Shown piece by piece: positions 1 through 9,230 of a stretch of 64,000 bases of DNA (positions within the stretch are counted from its first letter, which is position 1; each line of letters opens with the position of its first letter). Origin of the DNA: Bacillota bacterium (GTDB lineage Bacteria; Bacillota; Desulfotomaculia; Desulfotomaculales; Desulfohalotomaculaceae); the NCBI GenBank assembly GCA_009711615.1, contig VENI01000009.1, forward strand, positions 372,001-436,000, written 5' to 3'. Below the pieces are notes generated by a model, which saw only the letters and a program-made list of their open reading frames with translations, was not told the origin of the DNA and made no database searches. The position numbers were made by a program, and so were the translations under genes.

Positions 1-632
1 TAAACCATACCCAGCTTTTTATATTTAAACATATCGTAGAACACTTCAATCTGTCTTTTAAAGCGTTCCGGATCCATGTGGGCCCAGATGTGGTTAATAC
101 CAGAAGTTTGTTCTGACTTTACTATACCAGAATCCACAGCATTACTGGCGGAAAAAACCATGGAGGGGACGTCATGGTCTGCTTTTGATACCACTGTTCC
201 AGCATATGTACCCATTATAATCAACAAATCCATATCTCGTTTTTGTTTAAGTCGGTTAATTAATTGCTCCTTTGTTTTCACCCCAGAGCTCAAATCATAA
301 TGGGCATCCTCAACAAACTCGATGTAAGGTCCCATGTCGTGAGTGGCCAGCCAACTCCACATTGCAGTGGTATCCTCTTGTCCCTTTTGGTAAGGTATAT
401 CTGAAATGCCATTAATCCATCCCTGCTCTTCCAACCCCAAAAGCAAGTGATAAAAGGTAGATGCATAGTTTACAAAGGGTTCTCCTTCAACGTATGCTAT
501 CCGCCATTTTTGTCCGTTGTTGATATAATTATCTACAGATTCACTGGCATTAGACTGTACAGGTGTAACAATAACCATCATAAAGCAAATTGATAGGATT
601 AAGCTGAGTATGCTTTTAGCTTTACCTTTCAT
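1..632 (-). CDS. ABC-type substrate-binding protein (partial, C-terminus outside window)
   Basis: Reads leftward from an ATG that directly follows the TAA of the upstream racemase gene, so the two are translationally linked; an AGGAGGGG ribosome site lies inside the end of the racemase. About 210 residues are visible. The N-terminus is a signal peptide (basic MKGKAK, hydrophobic core, end near SNASE). The mature part reads WRIAYVEGEPFVNYASTF, a Rossmann-like stretch LLIIMGTYAGTVVSKADHD, then DPERFKRQIEVFYDMFKYKK. This resembles extracytoplasmic solute-binding proteins of the ABC_sub_bind type. The ligand cannot be read from the sequence. No permease or ATPase is visible in the window, so it might also be a sensor-type binding protein. 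Confidence 0.6.
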   Translation of the reverse strand, partial: MKGKAKSILSLILSICFMMVIVTPVQSNASESVDNYINNGQKWRIAYVEGEPFVNYASTFYHLLLGLEEQGWINGISDIPYQKGQEDTTAMWSWLATHDMGPYIEFVEDAHYDLSSGVKTKEQLINRLKQKRDMDLLIIMGTYAGTVVSKADHDVPSMVFSASNAVDSGIVKSEQTSGINHIWAHMDPERFKRQIEVFYDMFKYKKLGMV

Positions 633-1775
633 TTAGCCTATCCCCTCCTGCAAGATACTCTCAGGCAACGAATCCCTTAAGAAACAAACACTTTCACAAT
701 TTGTTACTGATATCCCAGCACGTTTTGCCACCTCTGACACCGTTATTTTTTCCTCCCCTTGCTCTCCAAAGATAACTACCTCATCGCCAATACTTGCATC
801 GGGTATATTGGTAATATCCACTAATATGTGCCCCATAAAAGGGCTGCAAATGAGTGGTGTCCTTTGGTTACGAATCAACACTTCACCGCTTTTCATATGC
901 ACTAAAAACAATGCGTTTGAATAACCAATAGATACGGTGGCAATGCGACCGGATTTTGACACTAAAACCTCGTTGCCATAACCAAGATGCTGGCCATTAC
1001 TTAATTCTTTTATATCAGTTATCCGCGCCTTTAACTGCATTATGGATTTTAAACCTATTTCAGGTTGGTTTTTAAATGAGGGTAACCCATACAGGCATGT
1101 ACCAATTCGCACTGTATTGAAATGTGCTTGGGGATATTTTAATGTTGCCGGACTGCTGGCAGCATGAATCATCGGGATATGAATACCTGAATTATTTAGG
1201 TTACTGATGAGGGAGTTGAACTTTTCAAGGTCCTTGTTAACAAGTTCTTCGTCATCTCCGTAGGTTGATGCTAAATGGGTAAACAAGCCTTCTATTTTAA
1301 GCCATTGATATTGATCAGTTATCAATTTTATAGTCCGATAAGCATGCTGATAAGCAACACCAACGGTTCCTAAGCCGATGTCCACCCGGATATGAAACTT
1401 AATATTTCTTTGTTTTTCTTTACCAATGGCATTAAAACGCTCCGCCAAAGCCTGTGTAGCAATCATTGGCGTCAGGTTATAACCTACCACTTGTTCCGCT
1501 TCTTCCAAAGGTATAGAGCCAAGGATGATTATTGGTGACTTAACTCCACCTAATCTTAATTTAATTCCTTCCTCAGCCGTGGCCACTGCTAACTTGGCAG
1601 CGCCATAACGAGCCATATAATTTGCAATGGTCACAGCTCCGTGGCCATAGGCATCTGCTTTTACCACGGCAATTATTTCTTTGCATGAACCAATGATGTC
1701 TTTTACAATCCGAATATTATTTTTTAGATATGGCAAATTAATTTCAACCCATGGTTTATGAACACTGTTTGTCAT
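633..1775 (-). CDS. alr: Alanine racemase family PLP enzyme
   Basis: A fold-type III PLP racemase, 380 residues from the chosen start. The PLP lysine is in AVVKADAYGHGA (about residue 39). A barrel core and a C-terminal beta domain follow, including RIGTCLYGLPS. The usual GYADG tyrosine motif reads IGYSNAL here, so the substrate may not be plain alanine. The longest frame begins at 1877, but GGGAGC seven bases before the ATG at 1775 and homology to the family N-terminus (VEINLPYLKNN) favour the shorter form. It is followed without a gap by the substrate-binding protein gene. The product would interconvert L- and D-amino acids in the cytoplasm, with wall precursor supply the obvious role. Confidence 0.8.
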   Translation of the reverse strand: MTNSVHKPWVEINLPYLKNNIRIVKDIIGSCKEIIAVVKADAYGHGAVTIANYMARYGAAKLAVATAEEGIKLRLGGVKSPIIILGSIPLEEAEQVVGYNLTPMIATQALAERFNAIGKEKQRNIKFHIRVDIGLGTVGVAYQHAYRTIKLITDQYQWLKIEGLFTHLASTYGDDEELVNKDLEKFNSLISNLNNSGIHIPMIHAASSPATLKYPQAHFNTVRIGTCLYGLPSFKNQPEIGLKSIMQLKARITDIKELSNGQHLGYGNEVLVSKSGRIATVSIGYSNALFLVHMKSGEVLIRNQRTPLICSPFMGHILVDITNIPDASIGDEVVIFGEQGEEKITVSEVAKRAGISVTNCESVCFLRDSLPESILQEGIG

Positions 1776-1884
1776 TTTTATGCTCCCGAAATTATGAATT
1801 TTATATATAATTTCTTTATTTATACTTTGAGTTCCTTTAAATTTGTAAAATATTATGTTTATTTGTAGAATTTTCATATAATAG

Positions 1885-2167
1885 TTAATTTGTCAAGGGA
1901 TATAAAATCATTTCTTGACCCGGCATAATCAATCTAGGATTTTCAAGGTTGTTTATCTGCCAAAGTTGCTGCCATGTAGTTAATGATACTGCTGGCTTTT
2001 GCAAAACCCATACCTTCACTTTCCAACACTCGAGCATGGCTATCGTTGGTGTGAAAAATGGTAATTTTCTTCTGCAATTCAGCAGCAATTACCTGGCCGT
2101 TAAAACTTAGCATTATCACACATATAGTTACAATTATAAACGGAAATACAAAGATGTTTTTTTTCAT
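1885..2167 (-). pseudogene. Collapsed LysM 5'-nucleotidase (internal deletion)
   Basis: The start is intact: GGAG, eight bases, ATG, then a signal peptide and the metallophosphatase entry motif ITIFHTNDSHARVLESEGMG typical of secreted UshA-type 5'-nucleotidases. After about 70 residues the frame stops at ADKQP. The other frame of the same bases reads LWQINNLENPRLIMPGQEMI, which is the end of a LysM domain, and terminates at 1885. The middle of a protein normally of 500 or more residues is therefore gone. The two ends are fused out of frame near TTTGGCAGATAAA (about 1947-1960). An internal deletion is the simplest explanation. Confidence 0.75.
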
Positions 2168-2442
2168 AACTATCACTCCATAAATTTAATATTTATTGAA
2201 CATTCTAATTATCCTGTGGCATTTGGGGGTGGTTTAATTTAATGAGTGATTATTATTTCAACCATTGGTGATCATTCCAGGGGATTAGTTGATAACGGGA
2301 GAAACTCTCCCTTATGTCTCTGTACGTTCTAAGTGAATTTGTATTACATATTTTTTTCACTTTCTACCAAAAGATATAATCATAGATGCTACCATAATTG
2401 ATCCTGCTACAATAGACTCTTCACAACAAAAAGATTTTGGAC
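2168..2442. other. Intergenic stretch with a small hairpin, no gene seen
   Basis: Between the pseudogene and the small repeat protein's terminator no frame has a ribosome site or recognisable content. A short GGGAGAAACTCTCCC hairpin sits at about 2297-2311. Confidence 0.4.
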
Positions 2443-2476
2443 ATAAAATTACCCCTACCATAGATGGTAAGGGTAA
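2443..2476 (-). terminator. Rho-independent terminator of the 41-residue protein gene
   Basis: A 13-bp stem (2449-2461 with 2464-2476) with a two-base loop, followed on the minus strand by TTTT. It lies 17 bases past the stop of the small gene. Its position supports that gene being a real transcription unit. Confidence 0.75.
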
Positions 2477-2492
2477 CTTTTCTATATTCTAT

Positions 2493-2618
2493 TTAGTTGG
2501 ATTTCTTGGGGCCCAGTGTTTGTATTGGGTACCATCTTCCTTCTTTGTTACTTTTAGCAGGTTCTTCTTTCTTACGAGGTAATGTTTGAACAGGGTACCA
2601 AATTCCTTGTTTATTCAT
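2493..2618 (-). CDS. 41-residue protein with a duplicated GxWYPxQTL motif
   Basis: Too short for ordinary gene calling but well supported. It has a GGGGGAG ribosome site seven bases before the ATG, a 41-codon frame and its own downstream terminator. The product contains two copies of one short motif, GIWYPVQTLPRKK and GRWYPIQTLGPKK, joined by a charged linker (EEPAKSNKE). It is very basic, has no signal peptide and no cysteine, and is too short for an enzyme. The conserved Trp-Tyr-Pro and Lys pairs suggest a binding or structural peptide, possibly a small acid-insoluble spore or cell-surface component. I do not recognise the family and the function is unknown. Confidence 0.6.
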   Translation of the reverse strand: MNKQGIWYPVQTLPRKKEEPAKSNKEGRWYPIQTLGPKKSN

Positions 2619-2859
2619 TGTGTCTCCCCCTTGCTTTAATTAATTGTTACTAATAAAGATACACCTTTTATTTATGCTTGTAAATATTTTCACAAGAAGT
2701 TCCACAGTTAACAATATTGAGCAAACTCACACTTTTCTAAAAATATACTTTTCCTAGCATAATTAAAAGGGAACTAATTGCACAACAATGAATTACTAAC
2801 TGTTAATCCAAATAATATTTAAATGTGATAATACTACCGTTATGGAAGGTGATTTATAA

Positions 2860-3228
2860 ATGGACGTTGTTGCAATGATTGCTGAGAATAAAATACGTGA
2901 GGCCATAGAAAAAGGCGACCTTAACAACCTACCTAATCAAGGTAAACCATTACCGTTTGAAGACCTATCTCATGTACCTGAGGAATTACGGTCCGGATAT
3001 AAACTTCTAAAGAATGCCAATGTACTACCAGAAGAAATTCAACTAAAGAAAGATATTTTGACTTTACAAGACTTAATTGATTGCTGCCATAACGAGGGAG
3101 AAAAAAGCAGTTTTAAGAAAAAGTTAAATGAAAAAGTGTTACGTTTCCATCTTTTAATGGAAAGAAAGCAAATAAACTGCACCATTGATTTTTATAAAAA
3201 CAAGATTTATGAAAAATTGGAGGATTAA
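2860..3228 (+). CDS. DUF1992 (DnaJ-homologue C28 domain) protein
   Basis: A 122-residue cytosolic protein led by GGAAGGTGA ten bases before ATG. Residues 1-70 carry the DUF1992 signature: MIAENKIREAIEKGDLNNLP, then NQGKPLPFEDLSHVPEELR, and LLKNANVLPEEI. The rest is helical and charged. Bacterial members are small stand-alone proteins of unknown role, and the domain takes its alternative name from eukaryotic DNAJC28. It is monocistronic, with a strong hairpin right after the stop. Confidence 0.8.
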   Translation: MDVVAMIAENKIREAIEKGDLNNLPNQGKPLPFEDLSHVPEELRSGYKLLKNANVLPEEIQLKKDILTLQDLIDCCHNEGEKSSFKKKLNEKVLRFHLLMERKQINCTIDFYKNKIYEKLED

Positions 3229-3235
3229 AGTATTG

Positions 3236-3273
3236 AACAACTTACTGTATTCAGTAGAATACAGTAAGTTGTT
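3236..3273. terminator. Perfect 17-bp hairpin, probably a bidirectional terminator
   Basis: Arms 3236-3252 and 3257-3273 are perfect complements around an AGTA loop. It sits between the convergent DUF1992 gene and the sensor gene on the minus strand. The T-run is weak on both sides, so termination strength is uncertain. Confidence 0.65.
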
Positions 3274-3386
3274 ATTGATAATCATTATCCCCATGTAATA
3301 ATTTATAAATATGTTGTTATTAAGGTTGTTGGTAAATTCAAATCATTTACTAATAAAATTTAATGGCAGGAAGACAATTATTTCAT

Positions 3387-5834
3387 CTAGTCCACTTCCA
3401 ATAATTGCACAAATTCACTTACCAGCTGCGGGTCAAACTGTATACCTGCACACCTTTTGAGTTCCTTCACTGCTTCCTCGGTGGACATAGCTTTACGATA
3501 GGGGCGGTCACTTGTCATAGCATCATAAGCATCAGCAATGGCCAGAATCCGACATTCCAGTGGAATTTCTTCCCCTTTAAGGCCTAATGGATAACCCTTA
3601 CCGTTCCACCACTCATGATGTTTCAAAATCCAGTCTGCAATAGGTATTAACTCCGGTGCAGATTGGGCAATACGATAACCTTTATCACTGTGTCGCTGCA
3701 TTATATTTAATTCTTCAGAATTAAGAGGGCCTTCCTTGAAAAGTATCCGATCAGGTATTCCCACTTTTCCGATGTCGTGAAACTGTGCTAGTAAACGCAA
3801 GTCAGTCATTCTCTGCTCAGGCAAACCGATAGCCCTTGCTAAGTTTACTACTAGTTCGTTTAGCCGACTGGCATGCCCTTCGGTAATGTAATCCCTTGCT
3901 TCCAGTGCTTTCATTAGGGTTTGGACAAGTGAACTGCGTACACTTTTACTGTGGTATAACTTCTCCCGATACATATTATTATCTGCCTCTTTAAACAGGT
4001 CATCTATATTTGACTCCTGGCCACTGACAGCAAAGCCTATAGATATACTCAAATGCAATTCAGAGTTTTTTACGTTGTAACTTTTAATAGCTTCACCAAT
4101 TCTATTGCAAGTATTCTCTACAAGTTTCTCATCACAGTTTGAAAGAAGTACTACGAATTCGTCGCCACCTATTCGAGCTACTATATCACTGGAACGTGAG
4201 CATTCGTTTATTATATCTGCAGCTTCTTTAAGTAATAAATCTCCTTTGTCGTGCCCCAAGGTATCGTTTACCAGTTTTAGTCCATTCAAATCACATAAAA
4301 TAACACCTAATGAGTTATGGCAACCTTTAAGACGCTGCATCTCTTGCTGAAAAAAAGTACGGTTGTAGAGACCGGTTAGAGAATCGTGCAGGCTAAGGTA
4401 CTCAAGTTTTCTCTCAACCTGTTTTCGTTCTGTGATATCCACTAGCGATACTAATATCCTTTTAGTCCCCGGAATAACCGATATAGTAACGAGAGTATCT
4501 ATAATTTCACCTTGCTTATTGATAATCCTACACTCAAAATTATTTAGAACAGGCCCAGAATTAATTTTTCTCATATAAGAATATTTATTGCATTTTTCCA
4601 AGTCTTCCTCTACTATAAACTCTGACCAAAATCTCCCTTCTAAATCAATTTTAGAATAATACAGCATTTTTTCTGCTTCTGTATTTACCAAAGATACCAC
4701 ACCATTGTTTTCTATTATTGCTATAGCCGTGCCGGTATTTTCAAAAATGGTGCGGTAACGTTCCTCACTCTCCCTCATTTTGGAATTGGCTTTCTCAAGC
4801 ATACCCAACATTTTATTGATTTCATTTGCTAGATTTGATACTTCATCTTTGCCACCTATTGATACTCGCGCTGATAAATCATTCCCCGCACCAATCTTAC
4901 TAACATAAGCACCGAGACGGGCTAATCTTGATATTACCCAATTTTTTAATAAAATTATGGTTAATGTTCCAAATGTTAAACCTGAAACCAACAACAACAA
5001 TATAAAATAATTTAAGCTTTCTTTACCTTCATTATAAACATCCCTAGGCATGCTTATTTTTAAAACAAGACTTGGATTTCCATAGATATCATTTATCAGG
5101 GCATACCCTGCAATTAACTCTTTACTTAGTGGTTTAACGAATATTGGAGAGTGATTAGACAATTGAGGAAGTATTCCCTTAATATCCCTAACTAAATTAG
5201 ATTCATTTATATTGAATAAATTAACTGTTAAATATGTTTCACTGGCTAACTGACTTACTACATCGGAACTTAAATATCGTCCCATGATTAATGTTCCACG
5301 ACTAGGCCCCTTCATCTGACCGGTTAAGATTGGTTGAGAAGCAATTAACATCGGCCCTTTAGCGAGTTGTACAACTCCTTTTTGTTTAATCTTTGAGTTG
5401 GGGGAACTTAACAAAGAACCACCAGTAGACAAATGTTTATCTATACCGTCAGGCAACGGAACCTCTTCTTCTTGGACCAGATCAAATGCCTTGCCATAAA
5501 CTATTTTCCCTGAATTATCTAAGAGCATTATTAAGTTTAGATTAAGGCCAATAAAAGTTTCATCAATAAAATTTGAGTTAACATACCCTTCATTGCCATC
5601 TTTGATATAGGCATAGGTATCATTCCAATAGGCGTAATCCCTTGTTATGGCATTAAGTTGAGTGAGGTTATCAGAAAAAGCATTTAAAACACGTTGAGCA
5701 TTATCACGTGTGTTCCGCTCCTCAATCTCAACAAAATTACTTGTAAAAGTAGTTTGAGTAAGTAGGTATAATATTGAAATTAAGCCAGTAAGCGTAATAC
5801 ATATAATGATACTGGTCTTTTTAAATAATGACAT
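3387..5834 (-). CDS. CHASE4-HAMP-PAS-GGDEF-HD-GYP cyclic-di-GMP enzyme
   Basis: An 815-residue membrane sensor. Order: TM helix 1 (about 8-28); an extracellular CHASE4-type domain with DNAQRVLNAFSDNLTQLNAI and RDYAYWNDTY; TM helix 2 (about 275-295) and HAMP; PAS (about 360-470); GGDEF domain with RIGGDEFVVLL near 555; HD-GYP with HDIGKVGIPD near 687, HHEWWNGKGYP near 740 and a DAYDAMTSDRPYR tail. The GGDEF motif is intact, and an RxxD (RSSD) five residues upstream matches the product-inhibition I-site. The HD-GYP catalytic motifs are intact too. The protein could therefore both make and break c-di-GMP. It is the only c-di-GMP enzyme in the window, which also holds a c-di-GMP riboswitch at 23.7 kb. 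Confidence 0.9.
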   Translation of the reverse strand: MSLFKKTSIIICITLTGLISILYLLTQTTFTSNFVEIEERNTRDNAQRVLNAFSDNLTQLNAITRDYAYWNDTYAYIKDGNEGYVNSNFIDETFIGLNLNLIMLLDNSGKIVYGKAFDLVQEEEVPLPDGIDKHLSTGGSLLSSPNSKIKQKGVVQLAKGPMLIASQPILTGQMKGPSRGTLIMGRYLSSDVVSQLASETYLTVNLFNINESNLVRDIKGILPQLSNHSPIFVKPLSKELIAGYALINDIYGNPSLVLKISMPRDVYNEGKESLNYFILLLLVSGLTFGTLTIILLKNWVISRLARLGAYVSKIGAGNDLSARVSIGGKDEVSNLANEINKMLGMLEKANSKMRESEERYRTIFENTGTAIAIIENNGVVSLVNTEAEKMLYYSKIDLEGRFWSEFIVEEDLEKCNKYSYMRKINSGPVLNNFECRIINKQGEIIDTLVTISVIPGTKRILVSLVDITERKQVERKLEYLSLHDSLTGLYNRTFFQQEMQRLKGCHNSLGVILCDLNGLKLVNDTLGHDKGDLLLKEAADIINECSRSSDIVARIGGDEFVVLLSNCDEKLVENTCNRIGEAIKSYNVKNSELHLSISIGFAVSGQESNIDDLFKEADNNMYREKLYHSKSVRSSLVQTLMKALEARDYITEGHASRLNELVVNLARAIGLPEQRMTDLRLLAQFHDIGKVGIPDRILFKEGPLNSEELNIMQRHSDKGYRIAQSAPELIPIADWILKHHEWWNGKGYPLGLKGEEIPLECRILAIADAYDAMTSDRPYRKAMSTEEAVKELKRCAGIQFDPQLVSEFVQLLEVD

Positions 5835-6029
5835 GTTTGTTATTCCTCCAAATACTTTTTATTTGAAGTAATTAAAGGTGTCTGATTTCTATAATAATTT
5901 GAATTGCAACAATGTTGACATATACATATTTCTACACACATCTAAAAACTCTTCTTAAATATTTCATTATTTTATTATTTTTTCTTAATAAACACTGCAG
6001 TATTTATATGCAATCATTACTTTCCGCAC

Positions 6030-6066
6030 AAAAAATTGAAGTCCAAACAGATAGCGTTTGGACTTC
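6030..6066 (-). terminator. Terminator of metY-metA
   Basis: An 11-bp perfect stem (6038-6048 with 6056-6066) followed on the minus strand by AATTTTTTG. It lies about 30 bases past the metA stop. Confidence 0.85.
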
Positions 6067-6098
6067 AACGACGGGAAATATACAATTTTTAAAATATA

Positions 6099-7016
6099 TC
6101 ATCTGATTTCTTTTAAGTTAAAAGGAGTTTCCTGATATACATAATAGTTTAACCAATTAGAAAAAAGTAAGTTGGCATGTCCTCTCCACCTCACAAGCGG
6201 TGGGTTTTCTGGATTATCCTCCGGGAAATAGTTTTGTGGAACTTCAATTTCCAGACCCCGTTCTACATCCCGGCAGTATTCTTCCTTTAATGTTAATGGA
6301 TCATATTCGGAATGCCCTGTAATAAAAAACATTCTTCTATTCTTGGATGCCACCAGGTAAACTCCTGATTCATCTGATTCCGAGAGTATCTCCAGTTCAG
6401 GTACCTGTTCAATATCCTCACGACGTATTTCTGTATGGCGGGAATGGGGGACATAAAATTCATCATCAAATCCCCTAAGCAGCTTGATATTCTTTTTATT
6501 AATCTGATGTTTAAATACCCCAAACTTTTTTTGCTGCAATTCATGTTTTGGAATGCCAAAGTGATAATATAGACCCGCCTGGGCCCCCCAACATATATGA
6601 AATGTCGATGTAACATTGTACTTTGACCACTGCATAATCTCTTCAAGTTCATCCCAATATTCTACATCCTCAAACTGCATATGCTCCACCGGGGCACCTG
6701 TTATAACAAGGCCGTCGAATTTTTCATGCCTTACTTCGTTAAAGGTTTTGTAAAAAGCGGCCATATGTTGCCCTGAAGTGTTTTTAGATTGATAAGTTTT
6801 TGTTTTCAAAAATTCTATTTCCACTTGCAGAGGAGTATTGCCGAGCAGACGTACCAATTGAGTCTCAGTGGCAATTTTTGTGGGCATTAAGTTCAGAACC
6901 GCAATTCTTAATGGGCGAATGTCTTGGTGTACCGCCCGTGTTTCTGACATTACAAATATATTTTCATTTTTAAGTACTTCGGTTGCAGGAAGATTATCCG
7001 GTATTTTTATGGGCAC
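6099..7016 (-). CDS. metA: Homoserine O-acetyltransferase (MetA family)
   Basis: A 305-residue enzyme of methionine synthesis that activates the homoserine hydroxyl with an acyl group from acyl-CoA. The nucleophile Cys142 is in [16 protein letters not shown], and the His/Glu pair is in ITGHSEYD. Residue 111 is Glu ([12 protein letters not shown]). In this family Glu111 goes with acetyl-CoA use and Gly111 with succinyl-CoA, so acetylation is predicted despite the traditional succinyltransferase name. That fits the neighbour metY, which uses O-acetylhomoserine, 25 bases upstream in the same riboswitch-controlled operon. Full family length. Confidence 0.93.
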   Translation of the reverse strand: MPIKIPDNLPATEVLKNENIFVMSETRAVHQDIRPLRIAVLNLMPTKIATETQLVRLLGNTPLQVEIEFLKTKTYQSKNTSGQHMAAFYKTFNEVRHEKFDGLVITGAPVEHMQFEDVEYWDELEEIMQWSKYNVTSTFHICWGAQAGLYYHFGIPKHELQQKKFGVFKHQINKKNIKLLRGFDDEFYVPHSRHTEIRREDIEQVPELEILSESDESGVYLVASKNRRMFFITGHSEYDPLTLKEEYCRDVERGLEIEVPQNYFPEDNPENPPLVRWRGHANLLFSNWLNYYVYQETPFNLKEIR

Positions 7017-7041
7017 TGGGTTCCCTCCTTTTGCTAATAAT

Positions 7042-8319
7042 TTATGCTTTCAGTGCCTGATCAAGGTCTTGCAGCAAGTCTTCAATACTTTCTAAACCGA
7101 TGGATAGGCGGACTAAGTCAGGACTTATACCAACCTTTTGCTGTGCTTCCTCAGACAGCTGATTATGTGTTGTAGAGGCAGGGTGTATTACCAAAGACTT
7201 GGCATCGCCCACATTGGCCAGATGCGAAAATACATCTAAATTGTTTATAAAACTCCTACCGGCTTCTAACCCCCCATTTATTCCAAATGCCATGATTGCC
7301 CCGGCACCTTTAAGATATTTTTTACTTAGCTCATAGGACGGGTGGTTGGACAAGCCCGGGTATAATACCCAACTAATATTGGGATGGTTTGTTAGATATT
7401 CAGCAACCCTTTGGGCATTACTTACATGGCGGTCCATTCTTAAGGAAAGGGTCTCTACCCCCTGAAGAAGTAAAAAAGCATTAAAAGGGCTTAAACTAGC
7501 ACCGAAATCCCTTAACATTTGGGTCTTAGCTTTAACGATATATGCCTCTGCACCTACATCTTTACTATAGGTAATACCGTGGTAACTGGGGTCTGGAGTT
7601 GTTAAACCAGGGAATTTATCGTTCTGCTCCCAATTAAATTTTCCGGAATCAACAATTATACCGCCCATGCTTGTACCATGGCCACCAATAAATTTAGTGG
7701 CAGAATAAACCACTATATCCGCACCAAATTCAATGGGTCGGCATAGGTATGGGGTGGCAAAAGTATTATCAATAATTAGCGGTATTCCGGCTTGATGGGC
7801 GATAGTGCTTACTTCCTGTATATCCAGCACATCACACTTGGGGTTACCTATTGTCTCTGCATAGATCGCTTTAGTTTTTTCATTAATCACCTTTTTAAAG
7901 TTTTCTGGGTTGCTGGGATCTACTAAATGAACCTTAATCCCCAAACGAGCAAGGGTATGAGTAAACAAGTTTATTGTTCCGCCATAAAGACTGCTGGATG
8001 ATACAATTTCATCGCCACTGGAAGCAATGTTCAATATTGCTGCAGTAATGGCGGCATGTCCGGAGGCAAATGCTAAGGCACCAACACCATATTCTAATGC
8101 CGCCAAACGCTTTTCTAAAACTTCCACCGTTGGGTTATCTATCCGGGCATAAATGTGGCCGGGTTCTTCCAGATTAAACAGCTTTGCTGCATGCTCAGAA
8201 TCTTTAAATGCATAGGAAGTAGTTTGATAGATAGGCACTGCTCGCGAATGCGTTTCACTATCCGGTTGGTGGCCAGCATGCAGGGCCAACGTGTCAAATC
8301 CCCATTTCTTTTGTGTCAT
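7042..8319 (-). CDS. metY: O-acetylhomoserine sulfhydrylase (MetY)
   Basis: A 425-residue PLP enzyme of the Cys/Met metabolism family that turns O-acetylhomoserine plus sulfide into homocysteine. The PLP lysine lies in [17 protein letters not shown]. Other family marks are [48 protein letters not shown] and the C-terminal [10 protein letters not shown]. The ATG at 8319 is chosen because GGAGG lies nine bases upstream; the longer frame would put the ribosome site inside the gene. First gene after the SAM-I riboswitch, with metA following. Confidence 0.93.
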   Translation of the reverse strand: MTQKKWGFDTLALHAGHQPDSETHSRAVPIYQTTSYAFKDSEHAAKLFNLEEPGHIYARIDNPTVEVLEKRLAALEYGVGALAFASGHAAITAAILNIASSGDEIVSSSSLYGGTINLFTHTLARLGIKVHLVDPSNPENFKKVINEKTKAIYAETIGNPKCDVLDIQEVSTIAHQAGIPLIIDNTFATPYLCRPIEFGADIVVYSATKFIGGHGTSMGGIIVDSGKFNWEQNDKFPGLTTPDPSYHGITYSKDVGAEAYIVKAKTQMLRDFGASLSPFNAFLLLQGVETLSLRMDRHVSNAQRVAEYLTNHPNISWVLYPGLSNHPSYELSKKYLKGAGAIMAFGINGGLEAGRSFINNLDVFSHLANVGDAKSLVIHPASTTHNQLSEEAQQKVGISPDLVRLSIGLESIEDLLQDLDQALKA

Positions 8320-8340
8320 AATTTGCATCCTCCTTTTTAT

Positions 8341-8372
8341 AAAAAACAAACCCCTTCACAGATGAAGGGGTT
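8341..8372 (-). terminator. Expression-platform terminator of the SAM riboswitch
   Basis: AACCCCTTCA paired with TGAAGGGGTT followed by TGTTTTTT on the minus strand, placed between the aptamer and the metY ribosome site. By the usual SAM-I logic, SAM binding lets this hairpin form. Confidence 0.9.
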
Positions 8373-8391
8373 AATTATCTAAATTCATAAC

Positions 8392-8506
8392 TTCTCATCT
8401 GCCAGGCCTACCGCCTGAAGGAATTGGCACCATACCCAGTTGTAATAACTGGACTGGTTGCCGGGTTTCATAGGGCCTTTCCCTCCACCACTCTTGATAA
8501 GAGAAC
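8392..8506 (-). promoter_or_regulatory. SAM-I (S-box) riboswitch aptamer
   Basis: The minus strand carries the S-box core: CTCTTATCAAGAGTGGTGGA, GGGA, GGCCCTATGAAACCC, GGCAACC, GGTGCCAATTCC, and closing GATGAGA that pairs with the 5' CTCTTATC to form P1. A terminator follows. It controls metY-metA: high SAM should switch methionine synthesis off. Confidence 0.95.
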
Positions 8507-8597
8507 TATTTAATTATAAGAAAAATCATATACAATTTATTATTTAAAGTCAATATCTAAAAACATTTTGGAAAACATTGCCACTAAAAAGATCATA

Positions 8598-9215
8598 TTA
8601 TATCAACTTAAAAATATAATTCTTCCACCCATATTCCGAGATTTTTGGGTCTAAGTATCCTTCTTTGACGAATTGCAACCCTACTTTTTCCGCCTCTTCA
8701 ACTAATTTTTCTCTTGTATATAAATACACGGTACGATTAAGCTTTTTTCCTTCTACCTCTAACAAACTCCATTCTTCATTTATTCCTGCCCCATCAACTA
8801 CTGTAATTGCTAAATATCCATTAATTTTCAATACATCCCGAATATTATTAATAACTTTACTTAGCTCATCAGGAGAGATATGAATTAATGATGCACATGC
8901 AAAAACACCATCAAATTTCCCAATGCTTTCATCAAGATTACGAAAGTCCATTACTTTAAACCGACATTGTGGGCAGCGTTCTTTGGCTATCCGGATACAA
9001 TCTTCACTGAAATCTATACCAAGCACATTTGCCCCCACCTTGGATAATCGCATGCTTTCATGCCCAGGCCCACAGCCGAAATCAAGAACTCGAGGGTTTT
9101 TAGGTAGTAATGAAATAAACTCTTTAATAGTAGGCATTAGCATTTCCTCTTGATACCATTGATCTGCCGTTTTTTCTGCTGTTAGGTTATAAAATAACTT
9201 AATATCATTCTCCAT
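8598..9215 (-). CDS. Class I SAM-dependent methyltransferase
   Basis: A 205-residue cytosolic enzyme. Motif I is RVLDFGCGPGHESMRLSKVG (SAM-binding glycine loop), followed by NVLGIDFSEDCIRIA (acidic residue after strand 2), and CRFKVMDFRNL and FDGVFACASLIHI (post-I and motif II regions). The substrate is not evident. The shorter ATG at 9215 is preferred because GGGGG is six bases upstream of it, while the first ATG nearly overlaps the ribosome site. The gene begins 15 bases beyond the azlD stop, so it may be the last gene of the azlC-azlD unit. Confidence 0.85.
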   Translation of the reverse strand: MENDIKLFYNLTAEKTADQWYQEEMLMPTIKEFISLLPKNPRVLDFGCGPGHESMRLSKVGANVLGIDFSEDCIRIAKERCPQCRFKVMDFRNLDESIGKFDGVFACASLIHISPDELSKVINNIRDVLKINGYLAITVVDGAGINEEWSLLEVEGKKLNRTVYLYTREKLVEEAEKVGLQFVKEGYLDPKISEYGWKNYIFKLI

Positions 9216-9230
9216 AACCATCCCCCATAA

